NCBI RefSeq assembly: GCF_008801605.1
Contig: NZ_VZPJ01000021.1
Span: 16,666 to 80,665 of the forward strand
Source of the DNA: Pseudomonas brassicacearum subsp. brassicacearum
GTDB lineage: Bacteria > Pseudomonadota > Gammaproteobacteria > Pseudomonadales > Pseudomonadaceae
Length of the DNA stretch: 64,000 nucleotides
Direction: 5' to 3'
Under the pieces are notes generated by a model that worked only from the letters and a program-made list of their open reading frames with translations, was not told where the DNA came from and made no database searches. The translations under genes were made by a program, and so were the position numbers. Positions 34,986 through 44,421 of this stretch are shown here, in pieces (within the stretch, counting starts at the first letter, position 1; each line of letters starts with the position of its first letter).

Positions 34986-35993
34986 TTAGATCAGGTTTTC
35001 GTCGGTCGCCGGCACGATCAGGATGCCAGCCCGCAAGCCATTCTTGACCTTGGGGTTCGGAAAGATGATCCGGGCACCCTCTTCTTCGATCACCCAGCGG
35101 GTCTGGGCGATGTCTTCGGCCAGCACGTAGCCTTTCCCCAATTCCGAGAAGTTCTCGATGTCCGCTGGCAGGTTCAGGCGGAAACTGTCGCTGTGCTTGA
35201 TGATTTCCCGGGCCACGCTGAACAGCTGCAGGCCATCGAGCCCCTCATCCAGCTCCGGCTCGTTGCCCTCGATGATCTGTTGCAGGCGGGTTTCCAGCAG
35301 GCTGACGTTGACGCCGTCGTTCTGCCCGAATGGCCGGGCCTTGCCCAGTTCCAGGGTGAAGGACTCGGCACCGAGCTGGTCGTAGGTGTAGGCGCTGAAC
35401 ACAATGGACGGCTTGTTCTGCAGCAGCACCGCCTCCATGCCCCCGGCACGCAGGCGTGCCAGCTCACGGCGTGAATGCTGGCGACCTTCTTTCCACGGGT
35501 AGAGGGCGAACTGCTCGATCTTCGAGCCGCGGATGGCGGTGTGCAGGTCGTAATGCAAGCGACTGCGTTCTGGCCGGCTGAAGAAACTGGCGGCCAATCG
35601 CTCCAGCTCGCAGGCCCGCAGCGCCTCGGGGCCGCCGCTCAGCTCGTGGCGGCCATTGAACAGGCGGTTGACGTCCTGTTCGACGAAACGCTCACCGCGC
35701 CGGATGGCCTCGGGGTTGCCGAACAGGAACAGAATGCGTGCCCGCGGCTTCAAATGGCCACGGGCGATGTCATGCAGCAAGCGGTCGAGCAGCTCGATCG
35801 GCGCGGTTTCATTGCCGTGGATACCGGCCGACAGCAGCAGGTCCAGGCCGTTGTCCCGGGCTTCGGGCGGCTTGACCTCCAGCGCGCCCTCGCTCAACCA
35901 GCGCATCCGTACGCCTTCGACAGTCAGTTGAGTCTTCTCCGCCGGTTCACGGCCGGCGAGGGTCAGTTCAAGCAGTTTGCCGAGGGCGAGCAT
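34986..35993 (-). CDS. astE: Succinylglutamate desuccinylase
   Basis: This is the last step of the arginine succinyltransferase pathway: N-succinylglutamate to glutamate and succinate. Its 335 residues have the zinc carboxypeptidase-like motif GIHGNETAPIELL (His and Glu ligands), a third His in LHYDLHTAIRG, and TLELGKARPFG with the catalytic Glu. It is the last gene of the ast block, 12 bp after the 95-residue gene. Confidence 0.94.
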   Translation of the reverse strand: MLALGKLLELTLAGREPAEKTQLTVEGVRMRWLSEGALEVKPPEARDNGLDLLLSAGIHGNETAPIELLDRLLHDIARGHLKPRARILFLFGNPEAIRRGERFVEQDVNRLFNGRHELSGGPEALRACELERLAASFFSRPERSRLHYDLHTAIRGSKIEQFALYPWKEGRQHSRRELARLRAGGMEAVLLQNKPSIVFSAYTYDQLGAESFTLELGKARPFGQNDGVNVSLLETRLQQIIEGNEPELDEGLDGLQLFSVAREIIKHSDSFRLNLPADIENFSELGKGYVLAEDIAQTRWVIEEEGARIIFPNPKVKNGLRAGILIVPATDENLI

Positions 35994-36005
35994 AGCGCGG
36001 TTTCC

Positions 36006-36293
36006 TTAATGGTCGTGGCCGCAATCCGGGCCATGGACATGGTCATCGTCGCCGACGTCCGCTGGTTCCATTTCCAGTTGCAGGCTGACCAGGTTGGTCG
36101 CCAATGGACGCAACAACAGGTTGGCGTATTCCTCGTCCCCTTCCTCGACATCGACGCCGATCAGCAACTGACCGCGGCCATCCTGCTGGATCCACAATTC
36201 CTTGCCTTGCCACATCACCGCGACGCGGGTGCAGGAAGTTTCCAGTTGAGTGCCGTCGGTGTCTTCAAGGATCAGCTGCAGGGTATCGCTCAT
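36006..36293 (-). CDS. Small His-rich-tailed protein of the ast operon
   Basis: This conserved 95-residue protein of unknown function sits between astB and astE. It is acidic and predicted beta-rich (MSDTLQLILEDTDGTQLE, AVMWQGKELWIQQDGRGQLL), and ends with HVHGPDCGHDH, which could bind a metal. Homologues at this position have been called topoisomerase II in older Pseudomonas annotations, without support in the sequence. A role in metal supply to zinc-dependent AstE is only a guess. Confidence 0.8.
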   Translation of the reverse strand: MSDTLQLILEDTDGTQLETSCTRVAVMWQGKELWIQQDGRGQLLIGVDVEEGDEEYANLLLRPLATNLVSLQLEMEPADVGDDDHVHGPDCGHDH

Positions 36294-36362
36294 GTCTTTA
36301 CATTCTCGTCTGGGGATAAGGCAACGCGCCCTGCTTTGACTGTAGTCAGGTCGCGCGCGCTT

Positions 36363-37709
36363 TCAATTGATCTGGAAAGGATAAACCGCGCCAAGTTTAA
36401 GGATTTGTGTCAGTTCATCCAGTGCCGCACGGCATTCGAGCAGCAACTGCGGGTCTGCCAGATCGTTTTCGGTCATGCGGTCGCGGTAGTGCCGCTCGAC
36501 CCATTGGGTCAGCGAATCGTACAGCGGCGCGGTCATGATAACCCCTGGGTTGACGGCCGCCAGCTCGGTTTCATTGAGCGCCACGCGCAACCTCAAGCAA
36601 GCCGGGCCACCACCGTTCTGCATGCTTTGCTTGAGGTCGAAGACCTTCACTTCGCGAATCACCCCGCCAGTGCCCGTCAGGCCCTGCAGGTATTGCCAGA
36701 CACGTTCGTTGCTACGGCATTCTTCCGGCACGATCAAGAGCATCGAACCGTCGGGACGCGACAGTAACTGGCTATTGAACAGGTAGGAACGTACCGCATC
36801 ATCGACGGTGACCGCCGAACGCGGCACGCACACCGATTGAAATTTCCCACCGACCTTGGCGAGTTTGCCGCTCAATTCGGCCAGCATCTTGTCGGTCTCG
36901 AGAAACGCGTCCTCGTGATAGAACAGCACTTCGCCATTGCCCACCGCGATCACGTCGTTGTGGAACACACCCTGGTCGATCACCGATGGGTTCTGTTGGG
37001 CGTACACCACGCCCTCCTCCCTCAGCCCGTGCAGACGGGCAACGGCCTGGGAAGCTTCGAGGGTCTGGCGCGCCGGGTATTTCTGCGGCGCGGGATAGCG
37101 GGTGTCAAAAGCACTGCGACCGAACACGAAGAATTCAACACCAGCCTCGCCGTAGGCGCGGCAGAAACGGGTGTGGTTGGCCGCGCCTTCGTCACCGAAC
37201 TGCGCCACCGCCGGCAAGGCGGCGTGGTGGGCGAAGTGTTGCTGGTTGGCGAACATCGCCCCCAGCACCCGACTGGTGGTCGGATGTTCGATGCTGCGGT
37301 GGTATTTGCAGTTCAGGTTGGCGGCGGTGAAATGCACGCGGCCATCGGCCGTGTCGGCGCTCGGGCTGACTGTGGCGGCATTGGCCACCCACATGCTGGA
37401 GGCCGAGCAACTGGCAACCAGCAACGGCATCGCTTCTTTCGCGGCCTGCTGGATGACCTGGGCATCGCTACCGGCAAAGCCCAACCGACGCAGGGCCGCC
37501 ACGTCCGGGCGTTCCTGTGGCGCCAGCACACCTTGCTGGAAACCCATGTCCATCAACGCTTTCATTTTCGCCAGGCCCTGCAACGCCGCTTCCTTGGGGT
37601 TGGAGGACTGCTGGCTGTTGCTCTGGGACGCGACGTTGCCGTACGAGAGCCCGCCGTAGTTATGGGTCGGCCCCACTAGACCGTCAAAGTTGACTTCATA
37701 GGATTTCAT
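36363..37709 (-). CDS. astB: N-succinylarginine dihydrolase
   Basis: This enzyme hydrolyses N-succinylarginine to N-succinylornithine, CO2 and two ammonia. Its 448 residues begin MKSYEVNFDGLVGPTHNYGG, the family N-terminus, which fixes the start at 37709. The amidinotransferase-fold catalytic residues include the Glu/His region VFHNDVIAVGNGEVLFYHEDAF and the Cys in NGGGPACLRLRV. It lies between astD (separated by REPs) and the small His-tailed gene. Confidence 0.96.
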   Translation of the reverse strand: MKSYEVNFDGLVGPTHNYGGLSYGNVASQSNSQQSSNPKEAALQGLAKMKALMDMGFQQGVLAPQERPDVAALRRLGFAGSDAQVIQQAAKEAMPLLVASCSASSMWVANAATVSPSADTADGRVHFTAANLNCKYHRSIEHPTTSRVLGAMFANQQHFAHHAALPAVAQFGDEGAANHTRFCRAYGEAGVEFFVFGRSAFDTRYPAPQKYPARQTLEASQAVARLHGLREEGVVYAQQNPSVIDQGVFHNDVIAVGNGEVLFYHEDAFLETDKMLAELSGKLAKVGGKFQSVCVPRSAVTVDDAVRSYLFNSQLLSRPDGSMLLIVPEECRSNERVWQYLQGLTGTGGVIREVKVFDLKQSMQNGGGPACLRLRVALNETELAAVNPGVIMTAPLYDSLTQWVERHYRDRMTENDLADPQLLLECRAALDELTQILKLGAVYPFQIN

Positions 37710-37762
37710 CAGCGAGGCTCCACGAGGATCTGTTTTTTTATAGGCATCAATAACAACCGAGT

Positions 37763-37881
37763 CGCGGCTATCGCGGGCAAGCCTTGCTCCCACAGGTTCT
37801 GCATAGTTCCTGTGGGAGCAAGGCTTGCTCTCACAGATTTGGCATAACGCCTGTGGGAGCAAGGCTTGCCCGCGATGGCGG
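37763..37881. repeat. Cluster of three type 1 REPs
   Basis: Three palindromic units occur: one reading GCGGGCAAGCCTTGCTCCCAC, then two reading GTGGGAGCAAGGCTTGC. They fill the astD-astB gap, so a transcript through the operon would contain strong hairpins there. Confidence 0.85.
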
Positions 37882-37883
37882 TC

Positions 37884-39350
37884 TCAAGACATGCGCACGC
37901 CGGGAGTGAGGGCAGCCGGCATCACAAGGCTTGGTGTCTCCAGGGAAGCCACCGGGTACGCGCAATAATCGGCCGCGTAATAAGCGCTGGCGCGATGGTT
38001 GCCCGAGGCGCCGACACCGCCGAACGGCGCGCTGCTGGCGGCACCGGTCAGCTGTTTGTTCCAGTTGACGATACCGGCGCGGCTTTGCAGCCAGAACTGC
38101 TGGTAACGCTCCTGGGAATCGGACAGCAACCCGGCGGCCAGGCCATATTGCGTATTGTTGGCCTCGGCGATTGCCGCTGCGAAATCTTTGTAGCGGATCA
38201 CTTGCAGCAACGGCCCGAACAGCTCTTCATCGGGACGCTCGGCCACGGCCGTCACGTCCAGGATACCCGGCGTCAGCAATGCGGCCTGGGCCTGCGGTTG
38301 GGTCATGCTCAACAGCGGCACGGCGCCTTTGCCCAGCAAATGGTTTTGCGCATCCATCAGCGCCTTCGCCGCGGCCAGGGAAATCACCGAGCCCATGAAC
38401 GGCGCCGGTTGCTGGTCGAAGGCACCGACTTCAAGGGTCGAGCTGACCGCCACCAGGCGCGCCAGCAAGGCATCGCCCCAGGCGCCTTCCGGCACCAGCA
38501 GGCGGCGCGCACAGGTGCAGCGCTGCCCGGCGGAAATGAAAGCGGACTGGATAATGGTGTAGACCGCCGCATCGACGTCGGCCACCTCATCCACCACCAG
38601 CGGGTTGTTACCGCCCATTTCCAGCGCGAGGATCTTGTCCGGACGCCCGGAAAATTGTTGATGCAACAGATTGCCGGTGCGGCTGGAGCCGGTGAAGAAC
38701 AGCCCGTCGATGCCTGGGTTCGCCGCCAGGGCGATACCCGTCTCCCGCGCGCCTTGCAGCAGGTTCAGTACGCCCGCCGGCAGACCGGCCTCGACCCAGC
38801 ACTTGACCGTCAGCTCGGCAACTTTCGGCGTCAGTTCGCTCGGCTTGAACAATACGCTGTTGCCGGCCAGCAGGGCTGGCACGATGTGGCCGTTGGGCAA
38901 ATGACCAGGGAAGTTGTAGGGGCCGAACACCGCCACCACACCGTGGGGCTTGTGGCGCAGCACAGCGGTGGCGTCGCCCAGGGGGCCGCTCTTCTCGCCA
39001 GTCCGCTCGCGGTAGCTCTGCACCGAAATGGCGACTTTGTTGACCATGCTGGCCACTTCGGTCGCCGCTTCCCACAACGGCTTGCCGGTTTCTTCACCGA
39101 TGCAATGGGCCAGTTCGTCCGCGTGGCTTTTCAGGGCAGCGGCAAAGGCTTCCAGCACCTGGATGCGTTCATCCAGCGAGCGCCGAGCCCAGTCCGGGAA
39201 CGCCTGGCGCGCGGCCTGCACCGCCGACTCCACTTGTGCCGCCGTGGCGCCGTTACCCGACCACAATACCTGCTGGGTCACCGGGTTCAACGACTCAAAG
39301 AGATCACCCTGGCCTTCCAGCCAGCTTCCTGCGATGTACAGCGAGTTCAT
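37884..39350 (-). CDS. astD: Succinylglutamate-semialdehyde dehydrogenase
   Basis: This NAD-dependent enzyme oxidises N-succinylglutamate 5-semialdehyde to succinylglutamate. Its 488 residues have the aldehyde dehydrogenase signatures: VVAVFGPYNFPGHLPNGHI, the LEMGGNNPLVV motif with catalytic Glu, SAGQRCTCARRLLV with the nucleophilic Cys, and the FTGSSRTGNLLH NAD loop. The ATG overlaps the aruG stop (TAATG), showing coupling. Confidence 0.96.
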   Translation of the reverse strand: MNSLYIAGSWLEGQGDLFESLNPVTQQVLWSGNGATAAQVESAVQAARQAFPDWARRSLDERIQVLEAFAAALKSHADELAHCIGEETGKPLWEAATEVASMVNKVAISVQSYRERTGEKSGPLGDATAVLRHKPHGVVAVFGPYNFPGHLPNGHIVPALLAGNSVLFKPSELTPKVAELTVKCWVEAGLPAGVLNLLQGARETGIALAANPGIDGLFFTGSSRTGNLLHQQFSGRPDKILALEMGGNNPLVVDEVADVDAAVYTIIQSAFISAGQRCTCARRLLVPEGAWGDALLARLVAVSSTLEVGAFDQQPAPFMGSVISLAAAKALMDAQNHLLGKGAVPLLSMTQPQAQAALLTPGILDVTAVAERPDEELFGPLLQVIRYKDFAAAIAEANNTQYGLAAGLLSDSQERYQQFWLQSRAGIVNWNKQLTGAASSAPFGGVGASGNHRASAYYAADYCAYPVASLETPSLVMPAALTPGVRMS

Positions 39351-40375
39351 TATTTCGACTCCCGGGCAGCAGACAGCGCGACGGCACGTACCTGATCGCC
39401 GGCGTTGAGTTGAAGACGTTTGGCGGTCAGCGGATCGACCACCAGCGTGCCGGCGGCAAAGCGCGCCGGTGCAGCGGTGATGCGGCAGTCTTCGCGCTTG
39501 CGGTTATGGATGAGGAACGGCGTGGCGTCATCGCCCGGCGTACCGATGGCCAGCACCAGCGCCTGGCTGTCGCGAATCGCGCGGATCTTGCCGGTTTCGC
39601 ATTCCACCGCTGGGCCGGCGTCGAAGATGTCGACGTAACCCTGGTAGCTGAAACCTTCGCTCTTGAGCATCGACAATGCAGGTTCGGTATCCGGATGAAC
39701 CTGGCCGATCACGGCCCGGGCATCTTCGGACAAGAAACAGGTGTACAGCGGAAACTTGGGCATCAGCTCGGCGATGAACGCCTTGTTGCCCACCCCGGTG
39801 AGGTAATCGGCCTGGCTGAATTCCATCTTGAAGAAGTGCCGGCCCAGGCTTTCCCAGAACGGTGAACGCCCCTTGTCGTCGGACATGCCGCGCATCTCGG
39901 CGATGATCTTGTTGCCGAACAACTGTGGGAATTCGGCAATGAACAACAGCCGCGCCTTGGCCAGCATGCGGCCATTGAGACCACTGCGGAAATCGGCATG
40001 GAGGAACAGCGAGCACAGCTCGGAATTGCCGGTCAGGTCGTTGGCCAGGAACAGGGTCGGGATTTCCCGATAGATGTTCAATTCCTGGGACGCGCTGACC
40101 GTCAGGCCAACCCGGAAGTTGTACCAGGGCTCACGCAGCCCAACGGCACCGGCGATAGCGGAAATGCCCACCACGCGACCGTCGTCGTCTTCGAGCACGA
40201 ACAGGTAGTCCGCGTCACCGCGCCCGGCTTCACCGCGAAAGGTCTTCTCGGCCCAGCCGACCCGATGGGCCAGGCGCTCTTCGTTGGCCGGCAGGGTGGT
40301 CAGGCCGGTGCCCGTGCTGCGGGCCAGGGCGATCAGAGCGGGTAAATCGCTGCTGCGTACGGGACGAACGATCAT
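39350..40375 (-). CDS. aruG: Arginine N-succinyltransferase, beta subunit
   Basis: This is the second subunit of the enzyme that transfers succinyl from succinyl-CoA to arginine. Its 341 residues have the AstA fold: MIVRPVRSSDLPALIALARSTG, YREIPTLFLANDLTGNSELC, EMRGMSDDKGRSPFWESLGRHFFKMEF. The SD GAGGAG lies 6 bp upstream of 40375. It is paired with aruF 54 bp upstream; the two are paralogues. Confidence 0.95.
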   Translation of the reverse strand: MIVRPVRSSDLPALIALARSTGTGLTTLPANEERLAHRVGWAEKTFRGEAGRGDADYLFVLEDDDGRVVGISAIAGAVGLREPWYNFRVGLTVSASQELNIYREIPTLFLANDLTGNSELCSLFLHADFRSGLNGRMLAKARLLFIAEFPQLFGNKIIAEMRGMSDDKGRSPFWESLGRHFFKMEFSQADYLTGVGNKAFIAELMPKFPLYTCFLSEDARAVIGQVHPDTEPALSMLKSEGFSYQGYVDIFDAGPAVECETGKIRAIRDSQALVLAIGTPGDDATPFLIHNRKREDCRITAAPARFAAGTLVVDPLTAKRLQLNAGDQVRAVALSAARESK

Positions 40376-40429
40376 GCTATCTCCTCAAACGGGTCGCTCA
40401 CGCCACCCGCGAAACTCAGCTGTAAAGCG

Positions 40430-41449
40430 TTATACGGCTACCAGACGCACGCTGGCGCCTTCGCCGACGCCCAAGGCTTCGGCCGCTTCCATGTCCAGCG
40501 TCACGGGTTTGCCCGGCGCGTAATCGAGCTCGAGCAGCACGGCGCGGTAATCCTGCAATTGGGCATTGGCCACCAGGTATTGGCGGCCGGCCCCCTTGAC
40601 CGGTTCGCCGATCTTGACCGGCACCACGCGGCTCTGGGCAATCGAGCGGATGCCCGAGACACGAGCATGCAGGGTCGGACCACCGTCGAAGATGTCGATG
40701 TAGTGATCGGTCTCGAAACCCTCACGCATCAGGATGTCGAAGGTGATCTGCGCCCGCGGATGGACCTGGCCCATGGCTTCCTGGGCGGCGTCCGGCAACA
40801 GCGGCACGTAGATCGGGTAATGGGGCATCAACTCGGCGAGGAAAGTACGGCTTTTCAGCCCGCACAAGCGCTCGGCGGCGGCGTAGTTGAGGTCGAAGAA
40901 GTTGCGACCGATGGCATCCCAGAACGGCGAGTCGCCATTCTCATCGCTGTAGCCGACGATCTCGGTCACCACCGAATCGGCGAACCGTTCCGGGTGGCTG
41001 GCGACGAACAGCAGGCGCCCGCGGGAATTGAGTTCCGACCATGGCGAACCCACCAGCTCCGGCACCACGTAGAAACTGGTCAGCAGGCTGTTGCCAGTCA
41101 GGTCGTGACACTGGGAGAGCACGTGGATCTTGTTGTGGATCTTCAGCTCACGAGAGGCGTGAACGAAGGTCTCGTTGCGAAAGCTGTAGAACGGTTCGGA
41201 ATAGCCGGCCGAAGCGACGATGGCCGAACAGCCCACCAGCTTGCCGGTCGCGGTGTCTTCAAGGACGAAGAAGTAGCTCTCTTCACCATTGAAGCTGACT
41301 TCGGCGGCGAACGAGGCTTCGCTTGCGGCGATCTTGTCGCTCAGGCGTTCCACGTCATCCGGCAAGGAAGTGACACCGATCGGACTGTCCGCAGCCAGAC
41401 GCTGTACCTCGCCCAGATCAGCCATTTGCGCGGGGCGCATCACCAGCAT
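40430..41449 (-). CDS. aruF: Arginine N-succinyltransferase, alpha subunit
   Basis: This is the partner of AruG; in Pseudomonas the heteromer acts on arginine and ornithine. Its 339 residues begin MLVMRPAQMADLGEVQRLAA and have CHDLTGNSLLTSFYV and EIVGYSDENGDSPFWDAIGRNFFDLNY, parallel to AruG. The start at 41449 is chosen for AAGGAGTG 6 bp upstream; the frame runs open through a REP upstream, which is not coding. Confidence 0.95.
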   Translation of the reverse strand: MLVMRPAQMADLGEVQRLAADSPIGVTSLPDDVERLSDKIAASEASFAAEVSFNGEESYFFVLEDTATGKLVGCSAIVASAGYSEPFYSFRNETFVHASRELKIHNKIHVLSQCHDLTGNSLLTSFYVVPELVGSPWSELNSRGRLLFVASHPERFADSVVTEIVGYSDENGDSPFWDAIGRNFFDLNYAAAERLCGLKSRTFLAELMPHYPIYVPLLPDAAQEAMGQVHPRAQITFDILMREGFETDHYIDIFDGGPTLHARVSGIRSIAQSRVVPVKIGEPVKGAGRQYLVANAQLQDYRAVLLELDYAPGKPVTLDMEAAEALGVGEGASVRLVAV

Positions 41450-41569
41450 GGTGTCACTCCTTAACTTGAAATAAAGGGTTCGACCGTCAGGTCGATACAC
41501 AGAGAAAAAATACCGGGCCCAACTCCCCCACCGACTTAAATTTGGGAGCAGGTTTGTGGGAGTAAAGCT

Positions 41570-41657
41570 TGTGGGAGCAAGGCTTGCCCGCGATGCAGGC
41601 GACGCGGTCCTTGGTGAACTGAGGCACCCGCATCGCGAGCAAGCTTTGCTCCCACAA
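41570..41657. repeat. REP pair (REPIN), type 1 variant
   Basis: GTGGGAGCAAGGCTTGCCCGCGAT faces ATCGCGAGCAAGCTTTGCTCCCAC, between aruC and aruF inside the operon. Confidence 0.85.
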
Positions 41658-41709
41658 ACCTGCACCCACATAAGTCCGGCTCCCACAATGGAGCCGGTCA
41701 AGTCTGAAA

Positions 41710-42930
41710 TCAGGCTTGGGTCAACTTCGCCACGGCCCGCTCGAAGCGGTCCAGGCCTTCGTCGATATCGGCGTCTTCCACCACCAGGCTCGGAGCAAAG
41801 CGAATCACGTCCGGGCCGGCTTGCAGGATCATCAGGCCTTCCTGTTCGGCGGCGTTGAAGATGTCCTTGGCCTTGCCTTTCCAGGCGTCGTTCAGCACGC
41901 AGCCGATCAGCAGGCCCAGGCCACGCACTTGGGTGAACAGGCCGTACTTCTCGCCGATCTGCTCCAGGCGAGCCTTGAACTTGTGATGCTTGGCTTTGAC
42001 ACCCGCGAGCACTTCAGGGGTATTGACCACATCGATCACGGCTTCGGCCACCGCGCAGGCCAGCGGGTTACCGCCATAGGTGGTGCCGTGGGTGCCGACG
42101 ACCAGGTGCTTGGCCAGCGCTTCGGTGGTGAGCATCGCCGCGATCGGGAAACCACCGCCCAGGCTCTTGGCGCTGGTGAGGATGTCCGGGACCACGCCGT
42201 AATGCATGTAGGCGAACAGGTGGCCGCTGCGGCCCATGCCGGTCTGCACTTCGTCGAACACCAGCAATGCGTCGTGGGCATCGCACAGGTCGCGGGCGCC
42301 TTGCAGGTAGGCCTGCTCGGCCGGCAGTACACCGCCCTCGCCCTGGATCGGCTCCAGCACCACGGCGCAGGTCTTGTCCGAAATAGCGGCTTTCAAAGCA
42401 GCCAGGTCGTTGTAAGGAACGTGGGTGATGCCAGTAATTTTAGGACCGAAGCCGTCGGAGTACTTCGACTGCCCGCCAACGTTGACGGTGAACAGGGTAC
42501 GACCGTGGAAGCTATTGAGCGCGGCGATGATTTCGTATTTTTCGCTGCCGAAACGATCGAACGCGACGCGACGGGCCAGCTTGAAGGCGGCCTCGTTGGC
42601 TTCGGCGCCGGAGTTGCAGAAAAACGCGCGCTCGGCAAAGGTCGCGTTGACCAACTTATGGGCCAGGCGCAGGGCCGGCTCGTTGGTGAATACGTTGGAC
42701 ACGTGCCACAGCTTGTTGGCCTGTTCGGTCAGTGCACCGACCAGCGCCGGGTGGGCATGGCCCAGTACGTTGACTGCGATACCGCCAGCAAAGTCGATCA
42801 ACTCACGACCGGATTGGTCCCATACGCGGGAACCGGCGCCACGCACAGGTATGAAGGCAGCAGGTGCATAGTTGGGAACCATAACCTGGTCGAAATCGGC
42901 GCGTTGTACCGCGGCTTGCTCAACGGACAT
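41710..42930 (-). CDS. aruC: Succinylornithine/acetylornithine aminotransferase
   Basis: This PLP enzyme converts N-succinylornithine to the semialdehyde and can also serve arginine synthesis. Its 406 residues are class III aminotransferase: GSRVWDQSGRELIDFAGGIAVNVLGH, FFCNSGAEANEAAFKLAR, LVFDEVQTGMGRSG with the PLP Asp, and TSAKSLGGGFPIAAML with the Schiff-base Lys. It is the first gene of the aru/ast block and has two candidate ArgR sites upstream. Confidence 0.95.
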   Translation of the reverse strand: MSVEQAAVQRADFDQVMVPNYAPAAFIPVRGAGSRVWDQSGRELIDFAGGIAVNVLGHAHPALVGALTEQANKLWHVSNVFTNEPALRLAHKLVNATFAERAFFCNSGAEANEAAFKLARRVAFDRFGSEKYEIIAALNSFHGRTLFTVNVGGQSKYSDGFGPKITGITHVPYNDLAALKAAISDKTCAVVLEPIQGEGGVLPAEQAYLQGARDLCDAHDALLVFDEVQTGMGRSGHLFAYMHYGVVPDILTSAKSLGGGFPIAAMLTTEALAKHLVVGTHGTTYGGNPLACAVAEAVIDVVNTPEVLAGVKAKHHKFKARLEQIGEKYGLFTQVRGLGLLIGCVLNDAWKGKAKDIFNAAEQEGLMILQAGPDVIRFAPSLVVEDADIDEGLDRFERAVAKLTQA

Positions 42931-43008
42931 CGGAGTCTCCTGATGAGGAACACCCGCCTGGAACTGGCGGGCTTGGTAAGGATTGTAAGGACAGTTTTCA
43001 GCCCGGCC

Positions 43009-43024
43009 TTGCCGCCAAGCGACA
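43009..43024 (-). promoter_or_regulatory. Candidate ArgR site 1 upstream of aruC
   Basis: TGTCGCTTGGCGGCAA on the minus strand fits the Pseudomonas ArgR half-site TGTCGC-N8-AA exactly. It lies about 80 bp before the aruC start. Confidence 0.7.
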
Positions 43025-43059
43025 ACTTCTTATAGCGCCAACCCACGTTTTTCGCGGGT

Positions 43060-43075
43060 TTACGGCAATGCGACA
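43060..43075 (-). promoter_or_regulatory. Candidate ArgR site 2 upstream of aruC
   Basis: TGTCGCATTGCCGTAA on the minus strand is a second exact TGTCGC-N8-AA match, 51 bp upstream of site 1 in the same orientation. Confidence 0.7.
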
Positions 43076-43154
43076 AATAGCGTCGCAAAGGCGCAGTTTA
43101 AACGTTGTCGCGGGATTTGAGGTGTCGGCATCTACGTGCGGCGAGGAATATATC

Positions 43155-43312
43155 TGTGGGAGCAAAGCTTGCTCGCGATGCAGGCACCTCGGTTCACCAA
43201 GGACCGCGTCGCCTGTATCGCGGGCAAGCCTTGCTCCCACAAGTCCAGCCCCCCCCCCCACAAGTCCTGCTCCCACAGATCTTGCTCCCACAATAAATCC
43301 CCTCGCCACAGA
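43155..43312. repeat. Compound REP block between argR and aruC
   Basis: A full inverted pair (43155-43242) is followed by a run of C residues (about 43248-43259) and three partial REP ends (CTGCTCCCACAG, CTTGCTCCCACA and the type 2 fragment ATAAATCCCCTCGCCACAG). It looks like successive REP insertions or deletions. Confidence 0.8.
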
Positions 43313-43327
43313 GAGGTTGTGCCTGCC

Positions 43328-44308
43328 CTACCCGCGCTCGGACGGCACCGAGGACAACTCGAACGGGCTGCTGCTGCGTCGCTGGTTGCGGTCTTCCCGC
43401 GGTGTGGCGCCGAAGAAGTTGCGGTAGGCGCTGGAGAAGTGTGGCCCTGAGGAGAAGCCGCAAGACAGGCCGATCTGGATGATGGATTTGCTGGTCTGCA
43501 TCAGCATCTGCCGGGCCTTGTTCAGACGCAGCTCCAGGTAATACTGGCTGGGCACGCGATTGAGGTATTGCTTGAAGATCCGCTCCAGTTGCCGACGGGA
43601 TACGCAGACATGCTGGGCGATCTCGTCGGTGGTCAGCGGCTCTTCGATGTTGGCTTCCATCAGCAGCACCGCCTGGGTGAGCTTTGGATGACTGGAGCCA
43701 AGGCGGTTCTGCAACGGGATGCGTTGACGCTCGCCACCCTCGCGAATGCGCTCGACCACCAATTCTTCCGACACCGCACCGGCCAGTTCCGCGCCGTGAT
43801 CGCGGGCCAGCACCGCCAGCAACAGGTCGAGTACCGACATCCCGCCGCAAGCGCTCAGGCGATCGCGATCCCAGTCAAACAGATGGCTGGTGGCGATGAC
43901 CTTGGGGAAGCGCTCGGAGAAATCGTCCTGCCAGCGCCAATGCACGGCGGCACGGTAACCGTCGAGCAACCCCAGTTGGGCCAGGGGATAGACACCGGCA
44001 GACAAACCGCCGATCACACAACCGGCACGCACCAGTTGCTTGAGGGCGCTGCTCAAGGGTGAGGCCAGCGCAGCCGGCGGCTCATCGGCCAGCAGGAACA
44101 GCTTCTGGAAACCTTCGAGCTTGCCGGCCCAAGGCTCGCCCGGCAGTTGCCAGGCGCCATCGGCCGGTGGTTCGGCCTGCAAGAACGACAGTTCGTAGAC
44201 CACATCCGGATGCACCCGCTGAGCAACACGCAAGGCCTCCTCGGCCAGCGCCAGCGTCAAGGCTTTAGTGCTGGGCCAAATCAGGAAACCTATTCGATGG
44301 GCAGTCAT
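43328..44308 (-). CDS. argR: Arginine-responsive regulator ArgR (AraC/XylS family)
   Basis: This transcription factor activates arginine uptake and catabolism and represses synthesis in Pseudomonas. Its 326 residues comprise an N-terminal class I amidotransferase-like domain (about 1-190; IGFLIWPSTKALTLALAEEALR, AGCVIGGLSAGVYPLAQLG) and a C-terminal AraC DNA-binding domain (about 215-315; EIAQHVCVSRRQLERIFKQYL, SIIQIGLSCGFSSGPHFSSAY). It is unrelated to enteric ArgR. It lies between aotP and aruC on the same strand, as in P. aeruginosa. Confidence 0.95.
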   Translation of the reverse strand: MTAHRIGFLIWPSTKALTLALAEEALRVAQRVHPDVVYELSFLQAEPPADGAWQLPGEPWAGKLEGFQKLFLLADEPPAALASPLSSALKQLVRAGCVIGGLSAGVYPLAQLGLLDGYRAAVHWRWQDDFSERFPKVIATSHLFDWDRDRLSACGGMSVLDLLLAVLARDHGAELAGAVSEELVVERIREGGERQRIPLQNRLGSSHPKLTQAVLLMEANIEEPLTTDEIAQHVCVSRRQLERIFKQYLNRVPSQYYLELRLNKARQMLMQTSKSIIQIGLSCGFSSGPHFSSAYRNFFGATPREDRNQRRSSSPFELSSVPSERG

Positions 44309-44421
44309 GGCGGGCGATCCGAAGCGAAAACAGTGTTAAAGCCAAAAGCGGCTGCAACCAAATTAGACCATCTGGCGCACGGTGCGCAGCATGACCCAAA
44401 TCAGGTGCGTAACGGGAGCGA

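Noticed and set aside
37763..37881. Regularly spaced palindromes considered as a CRISPR array
   Set aside because: Units are in alternating orientation, differ in spacing and belong to the dispersed REP family; there are no cas genes.
41450..41701. N-terminal extension of aruF by 84 residues
   Set aside because: The added part is translated REP sequence; the start at 41449 has a strong ribosome site.
43245..43260. Run of C residues considered as a phase-variable tract
   Set aside because: It lies between REP remnants in an intergenic region with no gene or promoter in a position to be switched.
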